36,072 nt of DNA from a virus. The stretch lies in IMG/VR virus record IMGVR_UViG_3300023174_006440, positions 1 through 36,072 of that record; one strand, 5' to 3'. The first letter of the stretch is position 1. The number at the start of each line of letters is the position of its first letter. The notes under the pieces are model-generated. The model had not been told where the DNA came from. It searched no databases and worked only from the letters and a program-made list of their open reading frames with translations. Below, one piece after another: positions 8,794 through 17,311 of the stretch. The position numbers and the translations under genes are program-made.

Positions 8794-9678
8794 TTAATAA
8801 AAATATTTAAAATCTGTTTGGTCATATTTTGTATATAAACCATAAGTAGGAATACTTCCCCAAAGAGGAACATGAGCTTCTGTTGAGCATCCAAAAAATA
8901 AAGATGACAGAGCATAATTACTTCTAGATAATATCAAAGTTTCGGAATTGCATAATAAAAATAAATCATAGAATTCATCATTACTAGATATACATTTATA
9001 AGGTAAATCAGTAATATTTTCATTTGGATTAGTAACTATAATAATTTCATGATCTGGTTTTCTTTTTAAAATACTATCTATAATAGTTTTTATTTTGCTT
9101 GAAGATAATGGAGCTTGCATTTGGCATGAAGAAGATGGATTTTTTAGTGATAATACTTCATTATCAGGAATTATACCATTTTCAATTTTTTCTTTAATAT
9201 AATCCGCGCATGGTCTTCCATCATAATCTGGTCTATTTTTTACGTCTTCTAATCTATGATGTATTAAAATAGTTTTTTTTGGATCAAATGGAATATTATA
9301 ATTAAAATCTTTTGCTTTTTTTATAAATAATTGTTTTATATCATTTGTGTATAAATTTTGTTTAAAATATGAGAATAAATCTTTTTCTATGCTTAATGTT
9401 GTTTTCGATAAAACTTGAAAATGTGATGGTGCAGTTAATTCGATATACTCTGTGAATGTTTCATTTGCTATTGTGGAGTTATGTTTGTCTATAATATCAA
9501 ATAAAGTTTGCATAAAAATGCTACTATTGTAACGCTGATAATAACTATTATATACTCTAATATAATTTCTATCATATTTTATATACATATTATTTTTAAC
9601 TGCATATATGATTTGCGATATCATATCAGCAATATTTCCACCAAGTCTATCACTTGAGCCAAATAATTCAATATACAT
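8794..9678 (-). CDS. Fucosyltransferase-like GT-B protein
   Basis: 294 residues. The arrangement resembles GT11 and related fucosyltransferases: an N-terminal 'FGSSDRLGGNIADMISQIIYAVKNN' in the place of the 'G.LGNQ' motif, a middle 'KKTILIHHRLEDVKNR' where a H-x-R-x-x-D donor motif is expected, a Rossmann strand 'HEIIIVTNPN', and a C-terminal 'SETLILSRSNYALSSLFFG' equivalent to the 'sNStFsww' motif. The Ser-Asn pair is replaced by Ser-Arg-Ser-Asn. I regard it as a divergent relative rather than a certain GT11. Overlaps the next gene by 11 bases. Confidence 0.5.
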   Translation of the reverse strand: MYIELFGSSDRLGGNIADMISQIIYAVKNNMYIKYDRNYIRVYNSYYQRYNSSIFMQTLFDIIDKHNSTIANETFTEYIELTAPSHFQVLSKTTLSIEKDLFSYFKQNLYTNDIKQLFIKKAKDFNYNIPFDPKKTILIHHRLEDVKNRPDYDGRPCADYIKEKIENGIIPDNEVLSLKNPSSSCQMQAPLSSSKIKTIIDSILKRKPDHEIIIVTNPNENITDLPYKCISSNDEFYDLFLLCNSETLILSRSNYALSSLFFGCSTEAHVPLWGSIPTYGLYTKYDQTDFKYFY

Positions 9679-10294
9679 CTTTTTTAAAAGTTGCAGTTAA
9701 AATATTCGGCGAAAGGCTATTGTCTTTACGAATTTTATCTTCTAGATTACAATAATTAACCATACTGAACCCTTGCCTTTTCATAAATTTTTCAAGTGAT
9801 ATTTCATTAAAATGATAAATATGTTCATTTGGTTTTCTATGTTTCCAATTCTGGAACCAATTATCATCATTACCTTTCGTGCACCATGGTAAAGATATAA
9901 CTATATATTTGCATTTTAAATCTTTAATAAATTCAATATCGTGAAAATGCTCTAAACAATCAAAAAAAGTAATTAGTTCAACTTCTTTGTCTTTAATATT
10001 TTTAACAAATTCAATTCCTTCTGGTAATGGAAAAGCTGGCTCTACATCATTACCATATAATTTATTTATAAAGTTTTTACAATGATTTAAAAAATCCGCA
10101 TTTCCATAACCAATATCCATAATAGAATCTGGTATTTTACCTATTGAACCTATTATATAGCCTAATCTTAAATTTTCAATAGATTTTGTATTAAAAATTG
10201 CATATCTATTTGCATATGAATTGTCATAAATAAACTTTTCTTTATTTATTTGTTCTATTACTCCGTCTTGGTTTATTTTGTAATTTGTTATCAT
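9668..10294 (-). CDS. Class I SAM-dependent methyltransferase
   Basis: 208 residues, Methyltransf_23-like. 'PDSIMDIGYGNADFLNHCK' is motif I (the D-I-G-x-G loop that binds S-adenosylmethionine), 'LYGNDVEPAFPLPEG' carries the acidic residue after strand 2, and 'ELITFFDCLEHFHDIEFI' is the strand 4 motif with the usual D-x-L-E-H. A 'YIVISLPWC' strand follows, and 'HRKPNEHIYHFNEISLEKFMKRQGF' is typical of enzymes modifying small molecules and sugars. Substrate unknown; sugar methylation is likely from context. Confidence 0.75.
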   Translation of the reverse strand: MITNYKINQDGVIEQINKEKFIYDNSYANRYAIFNTKSIENLRLGYIIGSIGKIPDSIMDIGYGNADFLNHCKNFINKLYGNDVEPAFPLPEGIEFVKNIKDKEVELITFFDCLEHFHDIEFIKDLKCKYIVISLPWCTKGNDDNWFQNWKHRKPNEHIYHFNEISLEKFMKRQGFSMVNYCNLEDKIRKDNSLSPNILTATFKKDVY

Positions 10295-10295
10295 T

Positions 10296-11048
10296 TTATA
10301 TAAGAATGTAATCTATATTACCATACCATCCAAAAGATTTATCTATTGTACCCCAATTTGGTGGACATTTATCATCGTTTATCTTTTTAAAGCATTCTAT
10401 TTCAAGATTTTCTTTATACATATTTTTTACCGTACTTGATACTACTGAACTTCCACTCCAAAGACAAATAAATTTTTTACATGAAAATATTAAATCAGTA
10501 TAATGGAAAATATCTTGAGTAGTAATAAACTCGACATTTAATTCATTGAAAAAATTATTATCAACAACTAATGATGCGTATGTATTAGTTAGAATGACTA
10601 AAATTTTTTGCCCTTTATATTTCAATAGATGTGATTTTATATTATCTATTGGATATTCTCGTATAGTGAAACTATTTAAATCAATTAAGATATAGTCTTC
10701 AATTTCTTTTATTTTTTTAGGTTTATAATAAATTTTAGGATAAGTATTATTATTGTCAACACCATATATTCTTTCTATATTTTTATGTGTTGAGTGTTGA
10801 TTTTCAAATACAACTGGTTCGCTAACTCCCCAATTTTCAATATGCCCACAATTTGCTGTTTCTGAGGTAATGCCTTTGACGTAAGGATTTGATCCCCATA
10901 TAAAATCATAAACTTTAGGATCTCTAAAAATTGATTTATCACTTATATAAAATTCGTACCCAAGTTTTGAAAAAATTTCAGGTAGTGTCGAAAAAGCTAG
11001 ATGATCACCTAAACCACCCCAATTTACATATAGTATTTTTTTTTCCAT
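10296..11048 (-). CDS. GT9-like (heptosyltransferase-fold) protein
   Basis: 250 residues. 'KKILYVNWGGLGDHLAFSTLPEIFSKLGYEFYIS' resembles the GT9 N-terminus ('iLvi..ggLGDhl...p.l..L...p...i..'), with the conserved G-L-G-D. 'YILIDLNSFTIREYPIDNI' may open the second Rossmann domain, and 'FHYTDLIFSCKKFICLWSGSSVVSSTV' corresponds to the segment where GT9 enzymes have the donor-binding 'D.SG..HlAaa'. It is shorter than heptosyltransferases (about 320-350). Likely a GT-B glycosyltransferase; the sugar is not known. Confidence 0.5.
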   Translation of the reverse strand: MEKKILYVNWGGLGDHLAFSTLPEIFSKLGYEFYISDKSIFRDPKVYDFIWGSNPYVKGITSETANCGHIENWGVSEPVVFENQHSTHKNIERIYGVDNNNTYPKIYYKPKKIKEIEDYILIDLNSFTIREYPIDNIKSHLLKYKGQKILVILTNTYASLVVDNNFFNELNVEFITTQDIFHYTDLIFSCKKFICLWSGSSVVSSTVKNMYKENLEIECFKKINDDKCPPNWGTIDKSFGWYGNIDYILI

Positions 11049-11052
11049 TTTT

Positions 11053-11775
11053 TTATTTATTAAATCTTTTATTTACAAATTCTAATTCAAGGTTCATGTG
11101 TTCTTGAGTAAAAGAATGTGAGTCTCTATCATTTTGATTTGTCCTATTAACAACTGTAATTTCATTCATAATATTTGGTGGACCAAATTTATCAAACATC
11201 CTTTTGTAATATTCTACATCCATCAACCATTCAATTGATTCTTCAAATAATAATAAATTTTCATTCTTAATTGTTATACTACTTGGACAACCCATGGTAT
11301 TATTTCCTGTCCATATATCATCAACCCATCTTGGTATATAATGGTTATAAAAATTAATTCCATCATTAGAATGGTAAAATTCTGTTGCCAACCATTTAGT
11401 GTTTTTATTATTCAATAAGTATTCATTTGTCTTTTTTAATGAATTTTCATCATATAAAAAATCATCTTGAAATAAAATTTTAATCCATTCGCCAATACAG
11501 TTTTGCATTGAAACATTTAAATTTGGCGAAATATATCCACGACCTTTATTATTAGGTATATATTTAATATTCAATTTATCTTTCCAGCTATTATAAATAT
11601 TTTTAATTGTATTATCGGTGCTATGGTCTGAAATAACAACTTCAAAATCTTTGAAGTTTTGTTTTTCTAATATTAATAGATTATGTTGTAAATATGAGGA
11701 ACCCCTGCCATTGTATCCATAAGCTGGTATTGCAATAGAAAAAAATGGGTGATTCTTATTTAAGTCATCTGTCAT
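11053..11775 (-). CDS. GT2 glycosyltransferase (paralogue A)
   Basis: 240 residues, soluble. 'FFSIAIPAYGYNGRGSSYLQ' and 'FEVVISDHSTDNT' are the GT-A start and first nucleotide-binding aspartates; 'GEWIKILFQDDFLYDENSL' holds the Gln-Asp-Asp in place of the D-x-D metal site; 'WLMDVEYYKRMFDKFG' is the C-terminal acidic segment where the catalytic base usually lies. It is a clear paralogue of 13255-13971, sharing 'AYGYNG', 'FQDDFL', 'HSNDG.NFY' and 'EITVVNRT'. Probably adds one sugar in the same glycan. Confidence 0.85.
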   Translation of the reverse strand: MTDDLNKNHPFFSIAIPAYGYNGRGSSYLQHNLLILEKQNFKDFEVVISDHSTDNTIKNIYNSWKDKLNIKYIPNNKGRGYISPNLNVSMQNCIGEWIKILFQDDFLYDENSLKKTNEYLLNNKNTKWLATEFYHSNDGINFYNHYIPRWVDDIWTGNNTMGCPSSITIKNENLLLFEESIEWLMDVEYYKRMFDKFGPPNIMNEITVVNRTNQNDRDSHSFTQEHMNLELEFVNKRFNK

Positions 11776-11815
11776 ATTTTATTATGATAAAAATCTATTA
11801 GATAGTCTATAATAT

Positions 11816-12577
11816 TTAATTATATAAAAAATCTCTTGCTAATGTATCTTCAATTTCATTAAAATTATTTTCACCAAATGTTTCAATAGGCTTTTTCACA
11901 TTAACATTATCAACACCTCCTCTTTCTCTTTTACTTAAAAATTCAGGATATGTTCTTATATAATAATGGTTTAATTGTGCAATTTCATCAGTAGCATTAT
12001 AATTAAATGGTCCATCTCCAATTTTGAAAGTTGTATCAATCCATGAACCATTTTTCCAATGAATTTTATGTTCAAATGATGGGTCTATTTTACATATGCT
12101 TTTAAATTGATCATGTAAATTTGTTTTTCTTTTAGTGAATCTTTTTAATTGACTTGAATAAGATTCATCAAATGTTGTTAATCCATTATCGCCAAACATC
12201 GCCCAATTAACTATTAAACAATCATAGTTATCATAGTCTTGTATAAAATTTTTTATATTATTATGTTTTTTTAAAACTAGAAATTCATCAATATCAAAAA
12301 ACGCAGCCCATTCATAATCGTTATAATATTTTCTACCAAAATCTGTAAAACATTTTGCTTGTATATTCCTAATCCAAATTGACTCTTCACTTGCGTATGA
12401 TTGCCCATCGTATTCATGAAAATGAACTTTATCATTTTTGATTTGATTTTGAAATCTCCAATTATTTTGAAAAATATGTATATCGTCAAACCCTAATTTT
12501 AGATTATAATCAATCCATTCTTGAATATATAATTCATCATTATAAGCTAAAGTCGCTAATGCTATTTTCTTTTTCAT
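11816..12577 (-). CDS. GT92/Glyco_tranf_2_4-like glycosyltransferase
   Basis: 253 residues. 'IALATLAYNDELYIQEWIDYNLKLGFDDIHIFQNNW' is the typical start of the Glyco_tranf_2_4/GT92 group ('kNE..yl.EWi.yh...G.d.i.iydn.S'), and 'WAAFFDIDEFLVLK' (about residues 93-106) holds the D-x-D site of the same group. 'DNYDCLIVNWAMFGDNGLTT' and 'HYYIRTYPEFLSKRERG' also match. Family members transfer galactose or other sugars; specificity is not predictable. Gap of 40 bases to the next gene, with a weak TATCAT 8 bases before that gene's start. Confidence 0.8.
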   Translation of the reverse strand: MKKKIALATLAYNDELYIQEWIDYNLKLGFDDIHIFQNNWRFQNQIKNDKVHFHEYDGQSYASEESIWIRNIQAKCFTDFGRKYYNDYEWAAFFDIDEFLVLKKHNNIKNFIQDYDNYDCLIVNWAMFGDNGLTTFDESYSSQLKRFTKRKTNLHDQFKSICKIDPSFEHKIHWKNGSWIDTTFKIGDGPFNYNATDEIAQLNHYYIRTYPEFLSKRERGGVDNVNVKKPIETFGENNFNEIEDTLARDFLYN

Positions 12578-12581
12578 TGTA

Positions 12582-13262
12582 TTAACTGAAATATTCAGTA
12601 TTTGAAAAGTTTGGATAAATACTATTTGTTCCTTTATATTTATGGAATGCGAATGGTTTTATACCTTCTATTTCTGGAATCATTTTTTCATGTGAAAAAT
12701 ATTTAGCTACATTTATATCTGCAAATTTACATCCATGCTCTTTATATATATGTCTATTATTAACACAAATAAAACCATCTTCATTGTAGAAGCCATGAAA
12801 AGATTGCCATTTCATATTTAATTTTATTGGTAGATCCATTAATTTTTTGCTTCTTAATGAAACACTATTTCCTACTCTAATAAGTTCATTATTGATATCT
12901 CTATATGAAAAATCATCAGTTGGTAATGGCCAAGGAGCACCTATATAGTCATATTCTAAAAATTCATTTCTCCATGATTCTGGATTAACAATAAATCCAT
13001 CTTCATGAACTAGCATGCAAAATTCAGTATTTATATACTTTGGTAATTCATATATCGCGGCATAACTCCATTCATCAATGTTTGACATTTTTGGACAAAA
13101 TTTATGTTGTATTATAGAAGGTAAATTTTCTGGAATTTCATGTGAAATTAATTTTACAGAATTAAAATTAATATCTTTACAACTATGCATTAAAGCTTTT
13201 ACTGTATTTTCTAATTTTACAGAAGTCAAGGCTACTAGTGTTATATTTTCTAAATTAAGCAT
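12582..13262 (-). CDS. DUF5672-like glycosyltransferase
   Basis: 226 residues. 'EFCMLVHEDGFIVNPESWRNEFLEYDYIGAPWPL' is the diagnostic core of DUF5672 ('lifQtDs.i......df..yDYIGAPW'), with His-Glu-Asp where many members have Gln-x-D; 'RVGNSVSLRSKKLM' corresponds to 'vGNGGfSLRsr'. The 'FYNEDGFIC' segment may supply the acidic catalytic residue. DUF5672 proteins have a GT-A-like fold and occur in glycan loci; activity is inferred. Overlaps the GT2 gene by eight bases. Confidence 0.7.
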   Translation of the reverse strand: MLNLENITLVALTSVKLENTVKALMHSCKDINFNSVKLISHEIPENLPSIIQHKFCPKMSNIDEWSYAAIYELPKYINTEFCMLVHEDGFIVNPESWRNEFLEYDYIGAPWPLPTDDFSYRDINNELIRVGNSVSLRSKKLMDLPIKLNMKWQSFHGFYNEDGFICVNNRHIYKEHGCKFADINVAKYFSHEKMIPEIEGIKPFAFHKYKGTNSIYPNFSNTEYFS

Positions 13263-13971
13263 ATCGTTTTTTTAACATTTCAAATTCTCGCATTTTTAGA
13301 TCTGTAGAAATAGTGTTTGATAATCCATTTCCATGAGTTCTATTGACTACTGTTATTTCATCTAATATCTCTGGTTCTCCATACTTTAAAAATAATTTAT
13401 AATAGTAATCACAATCAATTAACCAATTTAATTGTTCGTCACAATAAATTACGTCATTGTTTACAAAAGTTAGGTTACTAAGATTCCCTAGAGTGTTTGC
13501 TCCAGACCAAATATTTGGACTCAAGAATGGTTTATATAATTTATAAAAATTAACTCCATCATTACTATGGCAAAATGTTGTAATCAACCATTTTATGTTT
13601 GGATTAGATTTTAATTTTTCATATTGAAATTGAAGAGAATTTTCGTCAAATAAAAAATCATCTTGGAACAATACTTTAATCCATTTCCCATTAGAATTTC
13701 TTACGGCGTTATTTAAATTAGGCGCAGTGAATCCGTGTCCATAATTAGTTCTGTGATAATAAATTGATAAATTTTGCTTGAATTCGTATTGATTAAAAAC
13801 TTCTTTAATTGTATCATCCGAGCTATGATCAGCTATAATAACTTCAAAATTTTTAAATTTTTGTTTTATTAGTATATCTAAATTATATTGTAAAAATTCT
13901 ACACCTTTACCATTATATCCATAAGCTGGGATTGTAATAGAGAAAAAGGGAGAAATAGTTTGAGTTTGCAT
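13255..13971 (-). CDS. GT2 glycosyltransferase (paralogue B)
   Basis: 238 residues. Starts with 'FFSITIPAYGYNGKGVEFLQ', contains 'FEVIIADHSSDDT', the acidic 'GKWIKVLFQDDFLFDENSL', 'CHSNDGVNFYK', 'WLIDCDYYYKLFLKYG' and ends near 'DEITVVNRTHGNG'. These elements line up one to one with paralogue A at 11053-11775, so the pair arose by duplication. The middle parts that would contact the acceptor differ more, which suggests different acceptors rather than redundancy. Overlaps the RmlD-like gene stop by one base (TAATG). Confidence 0.85.
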   Translation of the reverse strand: MQTQTISPFFSITIPAYGYNGKGVEFLQYNLDILIKQKFKNFEVIIADHSSDDTIKEVFNQYEFKQNLSIYYHRTNYGHGFTAPNLNNAVRNSNGKWIKVLFQDDFLFDENSLQFQYEKLKSNPNIKWLITTFCHSNDGVNFYKLYKPFLSPNIWSGANTLGNLSNLTFVNNDVIYCDEQLNWLIDCDYYYKLFLKYGEPEILDEITVVNRTHGNGLSNTISTDLKMREFEMLKKRYA

Positions 13972-14654
13972 TATTTTATAATATTTTTTAGTTTATCAAT
14001 ATTCATGCTTGTATTCGATGGTACATAAGGTGGAGTGAATGATTTGTTTACTAAGGGGTTGGTTGATTTTGCTAATTCATACATTGTTTTTATTTGGGTT
14101 CCTAAATTAAATAGTCCAGATTGTTCACTATTAATTAATCTGCATATTAAATTAGATATTACATCTACATAATCAAAATTACCTATTTGATTCATCCAAG
14201 CTGCTTCGTATGGAAATGGAGTTGGTTTATGTTGGCATCTAATTAATAAATAATTATTACATTGCAGTTGCACTAGCGCATCTCCAATTAATTTTGTATA
14301 TCCATACCAATTATTACCATGTATTGGAATATCTTGCTCTGAAGCATTGTTTATAGAATTGAAATAAACTGCATCTGTTGATATGTGAACTAATTTGATA
14401 GACTTTTGATTACAATAATTAATTAAATTAGATAAAAATTTATAATTAACATCCCAATGAGATTCTTTATCTTTTGAATAAGTATCTGTATTTGCAATAC
14501 AGTTAACGATAATATCAATATTAAAATCTTTTAAAGATTCTTCAATCTTATTTATATCAAAATTATTACATTTTCTCGATACATATTGCCATCCAGTTTG
14601 CTTGACTATTTCTTTACCTAGTAATCCATCTCCAAGAACGAGTATTTTTTTCAT
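13971..14654 (-). CDS. RmlD-like NAD(P)-dependent sugar reductase (short)
   Basis: 227 residues from the ATG at 14654; a TTG at 14678 would lie inside rmlC and is not favoured. Extended-SDR features: 'KKILVLGDGLLGKEI' (the RmlD-type G-x-x-G-x-x-G start), 'DIIVNCIANTDTYSKDKE', 'LVHISTDAVYFNS' and 'WYGYTKLIGD', where Tyr-x3-Lys is the catalytic pair. dTDP-4-dehydrorhamnose reductase is normally about 290 residues; this copy lacks much of the C-terminal substrate domain. Position next to rmlC supports the last step of dTDP-rhamnose synthesis, but it could reduce another 4-keto sugar. Confidence 0.7.
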   Translation of the reverse strand: MKKILVLGDGLLGKEIVKQTGWQYVSRKCNNFDINKIEESLKDFNIDIIVNCIANTDTYSKDKESHWDVNYKFLSNLINYCNQKSIKLVHISTDAVYFNSINNASEQDIPIHGNNWYGYTKLIGDALVQLQCNNYLLIRCQHKPTPFPYEAAWMNQIGNFDYVDVISNLICRLINSEQSGLFNLGTQIKTMYELAKSTNPLVNKSFTPPYVPSNTSMNIDKLKNIIK

Positions 14655-14655
14655 A

Positions 14656-15201
14656 TTAAAATAAGGTTTTGAGGTCAACTAATCTTATTCCTAGTTTATC
14701 TTTTTCAGAAAGTGTTGGTTCGGAATCTATGCCCCAATTGATGTTAATACTTGAATCATTCCAAATGATACTACTGTCACATTCTTTATTATAAAAATTT
14801 GAACATTTATATTGAATTGTTGTATCATCTTCTAAAGCTAAAAATCCATGAGCAAATCCTTCTGGAATATAAAGCATTTTTTTATTTTTTCTAGTTAAAA
14901 TAATTGAATAATATTTACCATATGTTTTTGAATCTTTTCTTATATCTACTGCTACATCTAGAATTGATCCAGTTACTACTTTAATTAGTTTAGCTTGAGC
15001 ATATGGAGGAGATTGAAAATGTAGACCTCTTAAAACACCTTTGGATGAATTAGACTGGTTCTCTTGAACAAAATTTGTATGTATACCATATTTTTTAAAA
15101 TCATTTGCATTATAAGATTCAAAAAAATAACCCCTAGTATCTTCAAAAATTTTTGGTTCAACAATAAACAATCCATCTAATGGAGTTTCAATAATATTCA
15201 T
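14656..15201 (-). CDS. rmlC: dTDP-4-dehydrorhamnose 3,5-epimerase (RmlC)
   Basis: 181 residues, the usual family length. A cupin that epimerises C3 and C5 of dTDP-4-keto-6-deoxyglucose. Seen are 'EDTRGYFFESYNANDF' (start), 'GVLRGLHFQSPP' with the catalytic His, 'GSILDVAVDIRKDSKTYGKY', 'YIPEGFAHGFLALED' and 'QYKCSNFYNKECDSSIIWND' with the Tyr that acts as acid. All key residues are present. It is one base from the RmlD-like gene and one base from the RfbH-type gene, so all three are co-expressed from the promoter at 16534. Confidence 0.95.
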   Translation of the reverse strand: MNIIETPLDGLFIVEPKIFEDTRGYFFESYNANDFKKYGIHTNFVQENQSNSSKGVLRGLHFQSPPYAQAKLIKVVTGSILDVAVDIRKDSKTYGKYYSIILTRKNKKMLYIPEGFAHGFLALEDDTTIQYKCSNFYNKECDSSIIWNDSSININWGIDSEPTLSEKDKLGIRLVDLKTLF

Positions 15202-15202
15202 T

Positions 15203-16504
15203 TTAATTAATCCATTTTTCTTTAAAAATATTTTCTACGTAATTGAAAACATTTTCATCATAATGTGGAGCTGCTCCTAAAAAGAATACTTTATCTAAAA
15301 CTTGATTTGCATTTGGATATTTACTTAAATCATCAAGGTGTTTATACGCTGGATGCATTAAAACATTTCCAGCAAAATAATTTCTAGTTTGAATTTTATT
15401 TTCTTCTAAAAATGTCACCAATTTATTTTTTAAAGTTTTATTTTCGCAAATAAATGGAGTACCAAACCAGCAAGTATCCGCCTTTTGTAAAGTTTCAACT
15501 CCTTTAAGACCAGAAACATATTTGAGAAGAATTGATTCAATTTTTAATTTACTTTCTTTTCTTCTTCTGTCGATTTCTTTAAATCTTGTTAATTGAACTA
15601 GCCCAATTGACCCTTGTAGGTCCATTGGTTTAAGATTATATCCCATATTTGTAAAAACATATTTATGGTCAATTATTCCATCGTATGATTCTAACCATTT
15701 ATCAAAACGATTTCCACATGTTCCGCACGCTAGTAAATTAGCCGAACCAATACAATAACAATCCCGACCCCACCAAGAAAAACTAGTAAATAATTTTTTT
15801 AATTCTAATATATCGGTACAAACCATACCTCCTTCTCCAGTCGAGATATGATGGGCAGGATAAAATGAACATGACCAAGCAGTGTAATAGCTACTCAAAT
15901 CTTTTCCATCCCATTTTGAACCAATGCTATCACAACTATCACCAATTAATTTAATATTATGTTCATTACATAATATAGTTAATTCATCCATATCTGGTGG
16001 ATTTGCGAGAACTGGTGATACAAAAATAGCTTTAGTTTTTTCTGTAATTTTTTCTTTTATTTTAGAAATATCAAAATTTAATGTTTTGTATTCTATATCT
16101 ACAAATACTGGTTTTAAATTATTTTGAACAATAGTAGAAATTGTGGTTGGAAAACCTACTGGGGAAACTATTATTTCTGAATTATCTTCCCAATTGAAAT
16201 ATTTTTTAAGTGATGCAAGCATAACTAAATTTGCAGAACTTCCAGAATTAACCATGTGTGCATATTTAACTCCAAACATTTTTGCAAATTCACTTTCAAA
16301 TTTATGAACATTTTCTCCAGCTACAACCCATTTTCCTGTCACGAAAGTACTGATTGCAGCCATAATTTCTTTTTCATCCCAGTATGGTCCAGAGTATAAT
16401 ACAGTGCTTTTTCCAGGAATAAATGATTTATTGTAAAGATATTTGGGTTTATTGTTCTTTAAATAATCTTCTAAAGAAGAAAGAATTGAATTTAAATCTT
16501 GCAT
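15203..16504 (-). CDS. rfbH: RfbH-type NDP-4-keto-6-deoxyhexose 3-dehydrase
   Basis: 433 residues, DegT/DnrJ/EryC1/StrS fold. 'MVNSGSSANLVMLASL' binds PLP phosphate, 'LIGDSCDSIGSKWDG' holds the pyridine-binding Asp, and 'FYPAHHISTGEGGMVCT' has His in the place of the PLP-linked Lys of aminotransferases, the mark of E1/ColD 3-dehydrases. 'WWGRDCYCIGSANLLACGTCGNRF' (shown here by its cysteines at Cys-x-Cys and Cys-x-x-Cys) plus 'GIIDHKYVFTNMGYNLKPMDLQ' follow the RfbH pattern for a [2Fe-2S] cluster. Such enzymes remove the 3-OH of CDP- or GDP-4-keto-6-deoxy sugars on the way to 3,6-dideoxyhexoses. The needed E3-type reductase is not in the window. Confidence 0.85.
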   Translation of the reverse strand: MQDLNSILSSLEDYLKNNKPKYLYNKSFIPGKSTVLYSGPYWDEKEIMAAISTFVTGKWVVAGENVHKFESEFAKMFGVKYAHMVNSGSSANLVMLASLKKYFNWEDNSEIIVSPVGFPTTISTIVQNNLKPVFVDIEYKTLNFDISKIKEKITEKTKAIFVSPVLANPPDMDELTILCNEHNIKLIGDSCDSIGSKWDGKDLSSYYTAWSCSFYPAHHISTGEGGMVCTDILELKKLFTSFSWWGRDCYCIGSANLLACGTCGNRFDKWLESYDGIIDHKYVFTNMGYNLKPMDLQGSIGLVQLTRFKEIDRRRKESKLKIESILLKYVSGLKGVETLQKADTCWFGTPFICENKTLKNKLVTFLEENKIQTRNYFAGNVLMHPAYKHLDDLSKYPNANQVLDKVFFLGAAPHYDENVFNYVENIFKEKWIN

Positions 16505-16539
16505 TTTGTTATTATATTATAATAATCAATTATTGTCAA
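16505..16539 (-). promoter_or_regulatory. Internal glycan-cluster promoter, near-leaderless
   Basis: Minus strand TTGACA (16539-16534), 17 bases, TATAAT (16516-16511), 6 bases to the ATG of the rfbH gene at 16504. Both hexamers are perfect consensus. The -35 lies in the last codons of the upstream GT11 gene (stop at 16526). Confidence 0.75.
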
Positions 16540-17311
16540 TAATAATCCATTGATCTAAAAGTAAATTTGTTTTTTCTGGACCTTTGTGGCTAAACCAGTT
16601 TTTAGGAGCAAAAACTTTTTTTTCTGTATTTTCATTTAGCCATGCCGCCCACCAACTAAATGTGCTATTTGCTATAATATTATTTTTACATTTTGACATA
16701 ATATAAAGATCAACAATATTATCTTCGTTCTCAATATAATGAATATTATTGAATTTCATATTTTCTTTGCACCAGTTGATATCGTCTGAGAATACTATGA
16801 CATTTATATTTTTATCATTTAAAATATCATATGCGTGATTATAGTAATTTAAAGATTGATTATAATGATAGTCCGAAAGAGATAGATAATCAGTTCTTCT
16901 TATGTGCATTGAGACTGTGTTTTCGTTAAGTATAGGGTATTTATTTTTAATATAAATATCTAAATCATTATCTATTTTTAATTTTGATTTTATTAAATCT
17001 TTAGATTTTCTAAAAAAAATTTCATTTTGCCAATATCCATATAAATAAGTTGGATCTTTATAGTATATCTCATTAAAAGATACAGAGGATTCATCAATTA
17101 TATTTAATTTCAACAAATCTATATCTTGCGCTTGACTAATATTTATTGTGATATTTTTAAATTTATAAAGTTCAAACTTTCTATGATTTTGATTTAAATA
17201 AAAAGATATATCGAATGAATAATTTGTATTACTTAAATTGGCTAAATTTTCTGCTATTGCCCATTGAAATAATTGATTTCCTAATCCTCCTTGAATTTTA
17301 GATATAATCAT
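16526..17311 (-). CDS. GT11 alpha-1,2-fucosyltransferase family protein (copy 2)
   Basis: 261 residues. All three GT11 motifs are canonical: 'GGLGNQLFQWAIAENLA' at the N-terminus, 'VSMHIRRTDYLS' (H-x-R-R-x-D-Y donor site) and 'NNIIANSTFSWWAAWLN' near the C-terminus, with 'INVIVFSDDINWCKENM' between them. Transfers fucose, or a related 6-deoxyhexose, from a GDP-sugar. Compact but within the family's range. With Gmd in the same cluster the donor might be made partly by the phage. Overlaps the GT2 gene by four bases. Confidence 0.92.
   Translation of the reverse strand: MIISKIQGGLGNQLFQWAIAENLANLSNTNYSFDISFYLNQNHRKFELYKFKNITINISQAQDIDLLKLNIIDESSVSFNEIYYKDPTYLYGYWQNEIFFRKSKDLIKSKLKIDNDLDIYIKNKYPILNENTVSMHIRRTDYLSLSDYHYNQSLNYYNHAYDILNDKNINVIVFSDDINWCKENMKFNNIHYIENEDNIVDLYIMSKCKNNIIANSTFSWWAAWLNENTEKKVFAPKNWFSHKGPEKTNLLLDQWIIIDNN

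Noticed and set aside
8793-8915. Longer form of the DUF3431-like protein starting at 8915
   Set aside because: The extra residues lie entirely over the neighbouring gene; the ATG at 8792 leaves a one-base gap and begins right at the conserved part.
11776-11815. Internal glycan-cluster promoter before 11775
   Set aside because: A TATCAT eight bases before the ATG fits, but there is no acceptable -35 at the right distance.
12277-12489. Possible overlapping minus-strand gene of 70 codons
   Set aside because: It lies in another frame within the GT92-like gene and its product is low in complexity with no recognisable motif; the same holds for reading frames opposite many other genes here.
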